Source of the DNA: Chryseobacterium wanjuense
GTDB lineage: Bacteria; Bacteroidota; Bacteroidia; Flavobacteriales; Weeksellaceae
Assembly (NCBI RefSeq): GCF_900111495.1
Contig: NZ_FOIU01000001.1
Location: forward strand, 310,001 to 374,000
Direction: 5' to 3'
DNA length: 64,000 nt
Shown: positions 45,218 to 53,945 of the stretch, in pieces
Numbering within the stretch: the first letter of the stretch is position 1
How the letters are laid out: every line of letters starts with the position of its first letter
Notes under the pieces: generated by a model
Database searches by the model: none
What the model was told of the DNA's origin: nothing
Seen by the model: the letters and a program-made list of their open reading frames with translations, nothing else
Position numbers and translations under genes: made by a program

Positions 45218-45922
45218 ATGAAAAAAATTTTATTAACAGCGACTATGTTAGTCGGCTTTGCAGCGGTTTCTCAGGCTCAGCAAGGACGTGTGGGTATTAA
45301 CACAAATACACCTGCGTCTACATTAGATGTTGTAGGTACTCCTACAGATGCTACTAGACCTGATGCGCTATTGGTCCCTCGATTGACAGAAGATCAACTT
45401 GCAGCTAAAAATGCTGTATATGTTGATGGTACTGCAGGTACTCCAAGTCCTCAAAATGGAGCACTAGTTTATGTAACAGCTGCAGATGGTGCAACTACTG
45501 CTAAGACTGCAAATGTTACAGCACCTGGTATCTATTATTTTGATGGTAGTGCAGGTCAAAACGTATGGAAAACTTGGGGAACTGGTGGTTCTACACCTCC
45601 AAACTTCCAAATTCAAAAAGGTAGACTTCACTCTGCAAATGCTCCTATTGTATGGGCAGCGGATGATTATTCTGTAGTTACAACTGGTATGGGGAACAGT
45701 AGCCAATTGTTATTGCCAGATGCAACAACTTTACCATTAAATTCGGTAAGATGTGTATCTTCAAACGGTCCTGGTAACGTGGGCTGGAGTCCTTCAGCTG
45801 TTGCAGGTATCACTAGAGGAATGCAAAATATTCCATCAACAGTTACTTCAGGTGGTTCATTCTGCTTTATTGTAGTTGACAATGCTGGAACACATAACTG
45901 GGGTATCCTTTCAGGTAGATAA
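45218..45922 (+). CDS. Secreted protein of unknown function with VGINTNTPASTLDV start
   Basis: This 234-residue protein has a signal peptide (residues 1-20, cut after SQA). The mature start GRVGINTNTPASTLDVVG belongs to a motif common in secreted or cell-surface Bacteroidetes proteins. The rest is rich in Ala, Gly, Thr and Ser, with VYVTAADGATT and GIYYFDGS. The DNA uses many optimal-looking codons, unlike the AT-rich locus before it, suggesting high expression. No enzymatic motif is seen. Confidence 0.8.
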   Translation: MKKILLTATMLVGFAAVSQAQQGRVGINTNTPASTLDVVGTPTDATRPDALLVPRLTEDQLAAKNAVYVDGTAGTPSPQNGALVYVTAADGATTAKTANVTAPGIYYFDGSAGQNVWKTWGTGGSTPPNFQIQKGRLHSANAPIVWAADDYSVVTTGMGNSSQLLLPDATTLPLNSVRCVSSNGPGNVGWSPSAVAGITRGMQNIPSTVTSGGSFCFIVVDNAGTHNWGILSGR

Positions 45923-45951
45923 TAAATTAATAATCATTTAAAATTTTACAG

Positions 45952-46656
45952 ATGAAAAAAATCATATTAGCTCTTTTCGTATCAGCAGGTACCTTAATGA
46001 GTGCGCAAGCTCTATCTAACGGAGAAATTGCAAATACTTTCCCTAATGAAAATATCTTTTTAGATGCTTCTACAAATAATAACTCTACAGTAAATGATGG
46101 TAAAGGTCTATTGTTTCCTACAACAGATTTGACTGCTTTTACTTTTAAAGTTGCAAGTTTAGATGGTATCAATTTTCCTTCTGCTTATGATGGTATGGTA
46201 GTATTTAACATCGGTAGTGGTAACACACTTACAAATGATGGTGTTATTTCTACTCCTGTAAGCCGTGGTTTCTACTATTTTGACAATCCTAATAAAAGTA
46301 CTGATGTTACTGGAGGTAGATGGTTACCATTAGGAGCAAGTGCAAAATTCGATGTAACTACAGCTGAAACAACTACTAATACTTTAGTAAACGGTAACCA
46401 AGTATATGCTAAAAGAGGACAATTTGTTGCAAGTGGAACGTCAACAGCTCCTACTTCTTATACAAATGCGGTTATAATCCCTACTACAGGAAGTTTATAC
46501 AGAATTACTATTTTCCAAGCAGGAACTAATAATGTTTATGATAATAGTGTTTATTCTTATGATAAAACTACAGGTAACTTTATTACAGGTTCTCCAAGTA
46601 TGTCAGTGGTTTACCCAAGTGGAACTTATGACTATACAGTAGAATATACTAAATAA
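45952..46656 (+). CDS. Secreted protein of unknown function, distant relative of the preceding one
   Basis: This 234-residue protein has a signal peptide (MKKIILALFVSAGTLMSAQA) and is rich in Thr, Asn and Ser. It shares general build with the preceding protein: same length, early LLFPTTDLTAFT against LLVPRLTEDQL, and GFYYFDNPN against GIYYFDGSA. I infer an ancient duplication. The two genes are 29 bp apart and end at one terminator, so they are likely co-transcribed. Function unknown. Confidence 0.78.
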   Translation: MKKIILALFVSAGTLMSAQALSNGEIANTFPNENIFLDASTNNNSTVNDGKGLLFPTTDLTAFTFKVASLDGINFPSAYDGMVVFNIGSGNTLTNDGVISTPVSRGFYYFDNPNKSTDVTGGRWLPLGASAKFDVTTAETTTNTLVNGNQVYAKRGQFVASGTSTAPTSYTNAVIIPTTGSLYRITIFQAGTNNVYDNSVYSYDKTTGNFITGSPSMSVVYPSGTYDYTVEYTK

Positions 46657-46676
46657 GAATTTATTCTTTAATATAT

Positions 46677-46705
46677 AAAACCGATGAGCAATCATCGGTT
46701 TTTTG
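46677..46705 (+). terminator. Terminator of the secreted-protein pair
   Basis: AAAACCGATGA and TCATCGGTTTT pair around GCAA, followed by TTTTG. It lies 20 bp after the stop. Confidence 0.88.
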
Positions 46706-47195
46706 TTTTTATAAGTGAGCTTATTTTCTATGATAGTTTTTCCTGTTGTTTACAATTTATAATAAGTAGCAGTGAATCAATCAATGCCTACATATGTTTA
46801 GATTAAATTTAAACATATATTTGTTGATATAAGTTCTGATGATGTAATTAGAAGAAAAAATAAATATTTAGACAAGTTTAAATTGCTTGACATTAAATAA
46901 CTAAGAGAGGGATCTACCTTATTTTTATATTTATCTAAAAACTTATATTATTGATTTTCAACGTATTTTAAAAATGAAAATTGAATGATCTACCACAAGT
47001 AGTTAAAAGTATTAACTTTTTAAGTTTTTTTTTAACATTTTTTAACAGTATGGTCTAAAACGCCTATTGATAGGGAGTTACATTGTATTTTAACATAGAA
47101 TTTGGTTTTTATTAACAGTTGTTAACAAATAAAATAGGGACTTTAAAAGATTCCTGATACATTTGTCCAGTCAAAACCAATAAAAGTTCAAAGTG
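46706..47195. other. Long AT-rich intergenic region before rlpA-like gene
   Basis: No gene is seen. It holds an inverted repeat at 46792-46818 (ATATGTTTA / TAAACATAT, 9-bp arms), a short one at 47112-47125 (TTAACA GT TGTTAA), and scattered further TTAACA words near 47032-47045. An exact -7 box, TACATTTG, lies at 47158-47165, 30 bp before the rlpA-like ATG. The repeats could be operator sites. Confidence 0.5.
47158..47165 (+). promoter_or_regulatory. -7 element of the rlpA-like gene
   Basis: TACATTTG matches TAnnTTTG, 30 bp before the start codon. Confidence 0.6.
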
Positions 47196-47564
47196 ATGAA
47201 AAGATTCATTCTCGTAATCATAATGATGATTTCAGCCCTAGGTGTTTATTCTTTCAAGAATAGTGCCATAGATGCGAAAAAAACTAGTTATGCATCGTAC
47301 TACCACGATAAATTTAACGGTAGAAAAACCGCAAGCGGAGAGATCTTTGATAATGCAAAGTTCACCGCAGCAAACAGAACGCTTCCATTCGGAACAAATA
47401 TTAAGGTAACAAACCTGAACAATGGTAAAGAGGTAATAGTGAGAATAAATGATAGAGGACCTTACCATTCATCAAGATCTTTAGACATGTCTAAAGCTGC
47501 GTTCGATGAAATCGGAGATATCAGTCATGGTACGATTCCGGTGGAATATGAAATTGTCGATTAA
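47196..47564 (+). CDS. RlpA-like double-psi beta-barrel protein
   Basis: This 122-residue protein has a signal peptide or N-terminal anchor (about residues 3-20) and one RlpA/DPBB domain: YASYYHDKFNGRKTASGE, AANRTLPFGTNIKVTN, VRINDRGPY and RSLDMSKAAF. RlpA proteins bind, and some cleave, denuded peptidoglycan glycans at septa. There is no SPOR domain. I start at ATG 47196; the overlapping GTG at 47193 is an alternative. Confidence 0.88.
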   Translation: MKRFILVIIMMISALGVYSFKNSAIDAKKTSYASYYHDKFNGRKTASGEIFDNAKFTAANRTLPFGTNIKVTNLNNGKEVIVRINDRGPYHSSRSLDMSKAAFDEIGDISHGTIPVEYEIVD

Positions 47565-47587
47565 AATTTATGATTTAAATTAAAAGC

Positions 47588-47615
47588 AAAGCCAACTCAT
47601 TGAGTTGGCTTTTTT
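47588..47615. terminator. Bidirectional terminator between rlpA-like gene and xth
   Basis: GCCAACTCA (47591-47599) and TGAGTTGGC (47601-47609) pair around one T, with A-rich left and T-rich right flanks. It can serve both convergent genes. Confidence 0.88.
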
Positions 47616-47622
47616 GTTTCTA

Positions 47623-48387
47623 TTAGACGTCTAATTCTACTAAGGCAGGACAATGGTCGGAATGTACGGCTTCTTTCAAAATAACAGCTCTTCTGAGCTT
47701 ATCTTTTAAAGTGTAAGAAGCAAAGTTATAATCCAATCTCCAACCCTTATTTCTTTCCCGTGAATTTTGTCTGTAGCTCCACCAGGTATAATTATCGGGT
47801 TCATTATTAAAGAATCTGAAACTGTCGATCAATTCGCATTCATTAATAAAATTGGTCATCCATTCTCTTTCCATAGGTAAAAAGCCGGAAACATTTTTTA
47901 AGCCAACCGGATTATGAATATCAATCGCTTGATGACAGATATTAAAATCCCCTGAAATGATAAGATTCGGAATGTCTTTCCTTAAAGTTTTAATATAATC
48001 TAAAAAATCATGGCAAAACTGCATTTTAAAATCCAGTCGTTCAATATTGGAGGCAGAAGGAACATATACTGAAATAGCCGAAAAACCGTCAAAATCTGCA
48101 CGGATGATTCTTCCTTCATTGTCATAGCTCTCGATTCCGCAGCCGAACTCTACATGATTAGGTTGTATTTTGGAAGCAATTCCGACGCCGCTGTAGCCTT
48201 TTTTCACTGCCGAATGCCAATAACTGTGATATCCTAATTTTTCAAGACTTTCGATGTCTATTTGGTCGTTTCCTGCTTTGCTTTCCTGGATGCAGATAAT
48301 ATCCGGATCAGCAGTTGTAAGCCAGCCTAAAAAATCTTTAGTAAAGGCAGCCCTGATTCCGTTTACGTTGTATGTGATTAATTTCAT
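47623..48387 (-). CDS. xth: Exodeoxyribonuclease III / AP endonuclease
   Basis: This 254-residue enzyme of the EEP family repairs abasic sites. It begins MKLITYNVNGIRAA, has CIQESKA (metal Glu), ISGDFNICH, and the C-terminal SDHCPALVELD with catalytic Asp-His. I start at ATG 48387, where homologues begin; a further upstream ATG would add 16 residues across the promoter box. Confidence 0.95.
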   Translation of the reverse strand: MKLITYNVNGIRAAFTKDFLGWLTTADPDIICIQESKAGNDQIDIESLEKLGYHSYWHSAVKKGYSGVGIASKIQPNHVEFGCGIESYDNEGRIIRADFDGFSAISVYVPSASNIERLDFKMQFCHDFLDYIKTLRKDIPNLIISGDFNICHQAIDIHNPVGLKNVSGFLPMEREWMTNFINECELIDSFRFFNNEPDNYTWWSYRQNSRERNKGWRLDYNFASYTLKDKLRRAVILKEAVHSDHCPALVELDV

Positions 48388-48406
48388 CTTAAAACGATAA
48401 TTTTCA

Positions 48407-48414
48407 CAAACATA
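48407..48414 (-). promoter_or_regulatory. -7 element of xth
   Basis: The reverse strand reads TATGTTTG, 19 bp before the xth ATG. It overlaps the end of the next terminator's T-tract. Confidence 0.55.
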
Positions 48415-48442
48415 AAAAAACAGCTTTGAAAACACAAAGCTG
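48414..48442 (-). terminator. Terminator of the small lipoprotein gene
   Basis: CAGCTTTG (48421-48428) and CAAAGCTG (48435-48442) form an 8-bp stem; on the minus strand it is followed by seven Ts. Confidence 0.75.
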
Positions 48443-48471
48443 AATATCGTAAATGTAAGATTTAATTGAAA

Positions 48472-48843
48472 TTAGTTTTCAAAAATCGTTTTACCTTCTT
48501 TCGCTAATTTTACCTGCTCACCTTTACCAGACAATTCATACTGATCATTTTTATACAGCATTCCGGAACCTGCTTCCTGACCTTGAAGTGTTACGGTATT
48601 ACCTTCGAATACTACAGTTACCGTATTTTTAGCATTGTCAAAGGTCATTTCTAATGTTTTACCATTCTTGTCTTTGGCTGTACTTTTTATAAGGTCATTT
48701 TTTGCCGCTGGAGAAGCCGTAGAAGTACTAGTACTGTCTGCAATAGGAGTTTTTTCTGGTTCCGTTGATGCTTTGGTTTTATCTTTTGTACATGAAACCA
48801 AAAATAAAGTAGTGCAAATAATTGCTAAAAAAGACTTTTTCAT
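48472..48843 (-). CDS. Small lipoprotein, weakly MliC-like
   Basis: This 123-residue protein has a lipoprotein signal (LFLVSC, Cys18), a Thr/Ser/Pro-rich linker (to about 50), and a beta-rich C-terminal domain. VTLQGQEAGSGMLYKNDQYEL resembles MliC/PliC lysozyme-inhibitor domains, but the usual Cys pair is absent. It would be anchored in the outer or inner membrane. It stands alone with its own terminator. Confidence 0.65.
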   Translation of the reverse strand: MKKSFLAIICTTLFLVSCTKDKTKASTEPEKTPIADSTSTSTASPAAKNDLIKSTAKDKNGKTLEMTFDNAKNTVTVVFEGNTVTLQGQEAGSGMLYKNDQYELSGKGEQVKLAKEGKTIFEN

Positions 48844-48962
48844 TATTTGTTGTTTTTAAAATTTTTATTACAATATCAAATGGTATACCATAAAAAGAAA
48901 GAAGCGGAAAAAATCTATAGATTTTTTCCGCGCCCTTGTCACCCAAAATTAAACTATGAAAA

Positions 48963-50507
48963 CTATTTGGGTTCTAAAATACTGAAAGGAATTATACATT
49001 CTTCCAATGAAATTCCTCCATGTTGGTAAGTTTCTTTATAATAATTTACAAAGTGATTATAATTCTTCGGATAGGCCAAAAAGATATTGTTTTTGGCAAA
49101 AATATATTTTGAGCTTAGATTTCCTTTTGGTAAAAACAGTTTTTCCGGATTGGTAATAGCCCACACATCGCTGTCGTCGTATGTCAAACTCTTACCCGTT
49201 TTGTATCGGATATTGGTAGAAGTTTCTCTGTCGCCCACTACTTTACTTGGTTTTTTTACATACACTGTTCCGTGATCGGTCGTGATTACCAATTTGAATC
49301 CGCTTTCTGCAGCTACTTTAATAATTTTCATTAAAGATGAGTTTTCAAACCAGTTTAAAGTTAATGATCTGAAAGTCTTATCATCACGAATCAGCTGATC
49401 AACGATATGATTGTCTGTTTTTGCGTGAGACAGGATATCGATGAAGTTGTAAACAATTACTAAAAGGTCATTGTTTTTGTGCTGATTAAAGTCGTCGTAG
49501 ATTTTTCTTTCAAAATCGGCATTCAGAACTTTAAGATATTTCATTGATTTGGAGCCTAAACCGATTCTTTTCATCTGATCTTCAAGAAAATCGCGCTCGA
49601 ATTCGTTTTTGTTTCCTTCTTCATTATCATTAAACCATTTGTCCGGGAAACGTTTTTCAATCTCGGAAGGCATTAAACCTGCAAAGAAAGAATTCCTTGC
49701 ATACTGTGTTGCCGTAGGAAGAATACTGTAATAATAATCTTCTGAAACTTTATTGTAATATTTCGTGAACAACGGCTCAATCATTTTCCACTGATCATAA
49801 CGAAGGTTGTCGATCATCAGCAAAAGCACTTTCTCTTTTTCTACTTCAGGCTTTACTTTTTCTTTGAAAAGGGTATGGCTCATGATCGGTTTTTCCGTGT
49901 TGTGCAGCCAGTCTTCGTAATTGTTTTCAATGAATTTTGCGAACTGAATATTCGCTTCCTCTTTCTGCGATTGAAGAAGATCTGCAAATTCATTGTCCGT
50001 TACTTTATCAAATTTAATTTCCCAGTTAAGGATTTTCTTATAATATTCAGCCCAATCCTGATAGCTTCTTAAATAAGACAATTCCATAGAAAGGTTTCTG
50101 AATTCCTGCTGGTATTGTAAAATCGTTTTCTGCTCAACAAGATTGTCCTGCTGAAGGTTTTTCTTTAGTGATAATAAGATCTGATTAGGATTTACCGGCT
50201 TCAGAATATAATCAGCGATCTGAGAACCGATGGCCTCTTCCATAATATGTTCTTCCTCACTTTTCGTCACCATTACTATTTTTAAAGAATTATCCTTGTC
50301 TTTAATCATAGGAATGGCTTCAAGCCCCGAAATTCCGGGCATATTCTCATCAATAAGTGTTAATGCGAATTTTTCAGAATCCATTAATTCCAATGCCTCA
50401 TTCACGTTATTCACAGGGGTTATCTGGTAACCTTTTTTCTCTAAAAATACGATGTGAGGTTTAAGTAAATCTATTTCATCATCTATCCATAATATCTTTT
50501 CCGACAT
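48963..50507 (-). CDS. porX: PorX, response regulator of type IX secretion
   Basis: This 514-residue protein has an N-terminal receiver domain with phospho-acceptor D53 (LTLIDENMPG), acidic D9/D10 and K103 (ILKPVNP). A helical linker and a C-terminal PglZ/alkaline-phosphatase-like domain with LPTATQYARNS and TTDHGTVY follow. Domain order and length match PorX, which with PorY controls T9SS genes and has phosphodiesterase activity. No porY is adjacent. A T9SS-sorted protein is encoded at 63344. Confidence 0.95.
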   Translation of the reverse strand: MSEKILWIDDEIDLLKPHIVFLEKKGYQITPVNNVNEALELMDSEKFALTLIDENMPGISGLEAIPMIKDKDNSLKIVMVTKSEEEHIMEEAIGSQIADYILKPVNPNQILLSLKKNLQQDNLVEQKTILQYQQEFRNLSMELSYLRSYQDWAEYYKKILNWEIKFDKVTDNEFADLLQSQKEEANIQFAKFIENNYEDWLHNTEKPIMSHTLFKEKVKPEVEKEKVLLLMIDNLRYDQWKMIEPLFTKYYNKVSEDYYYSILPTATQYARNSFFAGLMPSEIEKRFPDKWFNDNEEGNKNEFERDFLEDQMKRIGLGSKSMKYLKVLNADFERKIYDDFNQHKNNDLLVIVYNFIDILSHAKTDNHIVDQLIRDDKTFRSLTLNWFENSSLMKIIKVAAESGFKLVITTDHGTVYVKKPSKVVGDRETSTNIRYKTGKSLTYDDSDVWAITNPEKLFLPKGNLSSKYIFAKNNIFLAYPKNYNHFVNYYKETYQHGGISLEECIIPFSILEPK

Positions 50508-50638
50508 AATTTATTTTTTACATGGTTATAGTATCAAATTGCTGACCAATTCTTTCTAAAAACTGCCAAAATCAGCAAGTATAAAGTTAAATATTAGTTA
50601 AATGAAAACATAACGGAATATTCTTGTTTTTGTTTCAT

Positions 50639-52279
50639 TTAATGACCGTTCTTTATGTAGTCCAAAGCTCTTTCCAGAACTTCATCTCTGCCTTCCCGAA
50701 TTCCTTTTACAGAAGGCTTTATCATAATATCAGGAATAATCCCGATTCTCTGCGTCTCTTTTCCATCCGGATAATACGCGCCCAATCCTGTGAAACACGT
50801 TTCCAGATCAGCAATATTAAATCGGATAATATCGCCGTTGGCTCCCGCAGTATTGCTTCCAATCACCTTTGCTTTTGGATGTTGCTTAAACATCATTGTC
50901 GTCGTCTCGGCCTGGCTTTGCGTATTTTCATTCACGAGCACTACAACATTTCCTTTATAATAATCCGGGTTGTTTCTTCCGATACTGTTTTTTCGGCTAT
51001 AAAATTTACTCAAATAATTTGTATCCGGAAAATTAAATTGATAATAAATCGTATTTTTTGGAAGCAACATCCTGCTCAAAGGCAAAATCGTCTGTTTTGG
51101 ATAATTTCTTAAATCAAAAATAATAGATCCGGTTGATTTTAAAGTATTGTACATTTCATCCAGATCAGTCTTTTCAATAACGCCCATATTGACGTATCCT
51201 ATTTTCTTTTCATCATCAATAAATTTCCATTTTTCAGGCTGCGTGGGTTTTTCGGAAATAATGTCTTTTAAAAGAAAAGTTTTTAGTTGTAAAGCTAAAT
51301 TTTTCCCGTCTCTTTCGATTTTAAGTTGGATTGAATCGCCGTTGGTCATTAAAAAGAGGTTTTTCGCTTTTTTAATTTTTCCCCACGAATTGGAAGCGGG
51401 AATATATTTTCCAAAGGCATTCACCTTTTGCGGAATGGTCAGTCCGTTAATGTCATAAATAATATCTCCAACTTTTAAAGGATTTTCTTCGTTAAATGTT
51501 GTAGAATTGATTTTTGTAATCACCAATTTTCCCTCCGCATAAGAATATTCTACCGGAATACTTTTTCTTCCGTATTGGTTTAAGCTAATTAATCTTGAAA
51601 ACAAAAAAGCGTGTGAATCATCAATTTTTGTCACCAATTCTGCCAAAGTCAGTTGATAATTTTCATCATTGGTAATGGCGACAAACTTGGGAATCATTTC
51701 CGTTAAAACATCGTTCCAGTTTTGATCGGTTCCGTATTTGTAAGGAAAAAAATACTCTACATAATTCCAATATCTGAACAATTCGAAAAGGCTGATCTGT
51801 TTTGAAGTAAATTTTGAACCGTAGGAATTTTCATTCCTGAAATAAACTTTTCTTCCCCCTTTTCCGAAATAATGATTTTCCCCTAGATTTCTATTGTTTT
51901 GAATAAATTGTAATTTTTGAATCACATTTGGAGTAAAAATCTCCTGATTATTAATCCAGTTCAAATCGAAATTTTTCAGGAAAAAGATTTTGTTATCTTC
52001 TTTCAAACATTCTTTACATTCATCTACTTTTCCCAGACTTTCAAGCCAGTTAGAATATAATTCATTTAATTGATTTTTATCGTTAATATTTTCAAGTTCA
52101 CTGATTTTTTGAAACAACTGCTGATCCCAATTGAAGTTTCCTTTGGCAACATTCGGATGATAATATTTTAAAAATCCCCAGACTTTGCAGAGCGATTCCA
52201 GTTTTTGAGTCTCAGATAAGGCCTGTGCCGAAAAATGTAAGCTGAAAAATAATATGATAAAGATTGAGAATTTTCTCAT
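50639..52279 (-). CDS. Secreted S41-family peptidase
   Basis: This 546-residue protein has a signal peptide (cut after HFSAQA). An N-terminal domain has the conserved KVWGFLKYYHPNV start, a PDZ-like segment (LKVGDIIYDINGLTIPQ) follows, and then a C-terminal S41 protease domain with NENTQSQAETTTM containing the nucleophile Ser. NTAGANGDI follows at the expected distance. It probably acts in the periplasm or at the surface; substrate unknown. A TATCTTTG box at 52303-52310 lies 24 bp upstream. Confidence 0.9.
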   Translation of the reverse strand: MRKFSIFIILFFSLHFSAQALSETQKLESLCKVWGFLKYYHPNVAKGNFNWDQQLFQKISELENINDKNQLNELYSNWLESLGKVDECKECLKEDNKIFFLKNFDLNWINNQEIFTPNVIQKLQFIQNNRNLGENHYFGKGGRKVYFRNENSYGSKFTSKQISLFELFRYWNYVEYFFPYKYGTDQNWNDVLTEMIPKFVAITNDENYQLTLAELVTKIDDSHAFLFSRLISLNQYGRKSIPVEYSYAEGKLVITKINSTTFNEENPLKVGDIIYDINGLTIPQKVNAFGKYIPASNSWGKIKKAKNLFLMTNGDSIQLKIERDGKNLALQLKTFLLKDIISEKPTQPEKWKFIDDEKKIGYVNMGVIEKTDLDEMYNTLKSTGSIIFDLRNYPKQTILPLSRMLLPKNTIYYQFNFPDTNYLSKFYSRKNSIGRNNPDYYKGNVVVLVNENTQSQAETTTMMFKQHPKAKVIGSNTAGANGDIIRFNIADLETCFTGLGAYYPDGKETQRIGIIPDIMIKPSVKGIREGRDEVLERALDYIKNGH

Positions 52280-52302
52280 TAAAAGATATTCGAATTTGTA
52301 TC

Positions 52303-52310
52303 AAAGATAA
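52303..52310 (-). promoter_or_regulatory. -7 element of the S41 peptidase gene
   Basis: The reverse strand reads TATCTTTG. It abuts the left end of the composite repeat at 52314, so the element lies right at this promoter. Confidence 0.6.
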
Positions 52311-52313
52311 TTT

Positions 52314-52571
52314 TTAAACACAGATAACACAAATATTTTCACGAATGACGCGATTCATAAAGATAAGTTTGGGCTAAAGCCCGTTCCTATTGATAGAAGC
52401 TAATTAATCAAGAAAATTTGCATACAGCCTCTGCTGAGTGAAACGCCTTTGCGAACGAAAAATATACATGGCAATTTAAAGAAAATCTTTGCGGACTTTG
52501 CGTTAAAATAAATATTCATGAAAACCATATCCGTGCTATTTGTGAAAATATTTGTGTTATCTGTGTTTAAA
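52314..52571. repeat. Composite repeat with perfect 30-bp inverted ends, copy 2
   Basis: Arms at 52314-52343 and 52542-52571 are perfect reverse complements (30 of 30; core AACACAGATAACACAAATAT). The 198-bp interior holds GGGCTAAAGCCC (52371-52382), the TGCTGAGTGAAACGCCTTTG module (52432-52451), and CTTTGCGGACTTTGCG (52489-52504). The right arm resembles 6596-6626. It is MITE-like, without a coding region and without a clear target duplication. Confidence 0.75.
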
Positions 52572-52619
52572 TCAAAAAATGTTTAATAAAAATTAATCAT
52601 CCCTAAAATTTAAAATCCA

Positions 52620-52627
52620 TAAATTTG
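52620..52627 (+). promoter_or_regulatory. -7 element of the HD-domain gene
   Basis: TAAATTTG matches TAnnTTTG, 19 bp before the ATG. Confidence 0.6.
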
Positions 52628-52646
52628 TCTATTAATTGACGTTTCA

Positions 52647-53873
52647 ATGCAGAATAAGCTAAAAATCATCAACGATCCCGTTCACGGATTTATCAAAATT
52701 CCACATGAAATTTTATTCGATATCATCGAGCATCCTTACTTCCAGAGACTGAGAAGAATAGGGCAGACCGGACTTTTGAATCTGATTTTTCCCGGGGCGA
52801 CGCACACGAGGTTTCATCATGCTTTGGGAGCGATGCATCTGATGTTTACGGCTTTGGAAACATTGAAACAAAAAGGCGTAAAAATTTCCGAAGAAGAAGA
52901 AAAAGGAGCGATGTTGGCTATTTTAATGCATGATATTGGTCATGGTCCGTTTTCTCATGCATTGGAAAGTATGCTGATGGATGATTGGCATCATGAAAAT
53001 CTTTCGTTGTTATTAATGAACAGGTTGAACGATCAATTTAAAGGAGAGCTTTCCGTTGCGATTGAAATGTTTCAAGGGAAATATCATAGAAAATTTTTCA
53101 ATCAGTTGATTTCTTCTCAATTAGATGTCGACAGGCTTGATTATTTAAAGCGAGACAGCTTTTTCACAGGAGTTTCTGAAGGAAGTATCAATACACAGCG
53201 AATTATTTCCATGATGAATGTTTGCGAAGAAGGAGAGCTGGTGATCGATGCAAAAGGAGTTTATTCTATTGAAAACTTCCTGACAGCCAGGATGTTTATG
53301 TACTGGCAGGTGTATTATCACAAAACTTCGGCGTTGGCAGAATTTCTTTTGGTAAAGATCTTAGAAAGGGCAAAACATCTTGTTTCTCTCGGGGTTGATC
53401 TTCCGGCGACAGAGAATCTTAAATATTTTTTATACCGCGGAAAAAGTGCGGCGACGGATGAAGATGTGGAAAGATTTACCCAGCTTGATGATAACGACGT
53501 GATTCAGGCGATGAAAAACTGGCAGAATTCTGATGATTTTGTATTGTCTTACTGGTGCAGATGTGTCACTCAGAGAAACCTTCCGAAAACGATTATTTCT
53601 TCCCATTCTTTTGATCCCCAATTCATTGAGGAAAAAATAAAAAAAACCAACGAATATTTCGGAATTGATAATGGCAGTGAATTGGTGCATGAAATTAAAA
53701 GAAAACTCCTGCCGTACAATACGGAAAAGCAGCCCATTTATTTGCTTCAGAAGAGCGGCGAAAAAATACGGCTGGAGGACTCGCAAGACCAGCTTTTATC
53801 AGGATTAATGGTGAATAAGACCACGAGATTTATTTTAACCTTTCCGAGAGATATTTCACACACAATTTCTTAA
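52647..53873 (+). CDS. HD-domain phosphohydrolase (dGTPase/SAMHD1-like)
   Basis: This 408-residue protein has an HD domain with TRFHHALGAMHL and ILMHDIGHGPFSHALE (H...HD), and DVDRLDYLKRDSFFTG that completes the metal site. It belongs to the family of YwfO and SAMHD1-like (d)NTP triphosphohydrolases. It starts NDPVHGFIKIP, as in homologues. It precedes lpxD, an order often seen in flavobacteria. Its nucleotide substrate is not known. Confidence 0.88.
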   Translation: MQNKLKIINDPVHGFIKIPHEILFDIIEHPYFQRLRRIGQTGLLNLIFPGATHTRFHHALGAMHLMFTALETLKQKGVKISEEEEKGAMLAILMHDIGHGPFSHALESMLMDDWHHENLSLLLMNRLNDQFKGELSVAIEMFQGKYHRKFFNQLISSQLDVDRLDYLKRDSFFTGVSEGSINTQRIISMMNVCEEGELVIDAKGVYSIENFLTARMFMYWQVYYHKTSALAEFLLVKILERAKHLVSLGVDLPATENLKYFLYRGKSAATDEDVERFTQLDDNDVIQAMKNWQNSDDFVLSYWCRCVTQRNLPKTIISSHSFDPQFIEEKIKKTNEYFGIDNGSELVHEIKRKLLPYNTEKQPIYLLQKSGEKIRLEDSQDQLLSGLMVNKTTRFILTFPRDISHTIS

Positions 53874-53931
53874 AGTATATTAAAATTTACGATCCGAAAA
53901 CCAAAAAATGTTTGCGAATTATAGAAATTCT

Positions 53932-53939
53932 TATCTTTG
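53932..53939 (+). promoter_or_regulatory. -7 element of lpxD
   Basis: TATCTTTG matches TAnnTTTG, with only six bases (CAGAAT) before the ATG, so the lpxD message may be leaderless. No ribosome binding site fits in that space. Confidence 0.6.
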
Positions 53940-53945
53940 CAGAAT

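Noticed and set aside
46706-47195. Possible small gene or RNA in the long intergenic gap
   Set aside because: No open frame with family resemblance and no recognisable RNA structure beyond short inverted repeats.
52314-52571. Insertion sequence
   Set aside because: The inverted ends are clear, but there is no transposase frame and no obvious target-site duplication, so it is listed as a MITE-like repeat only.
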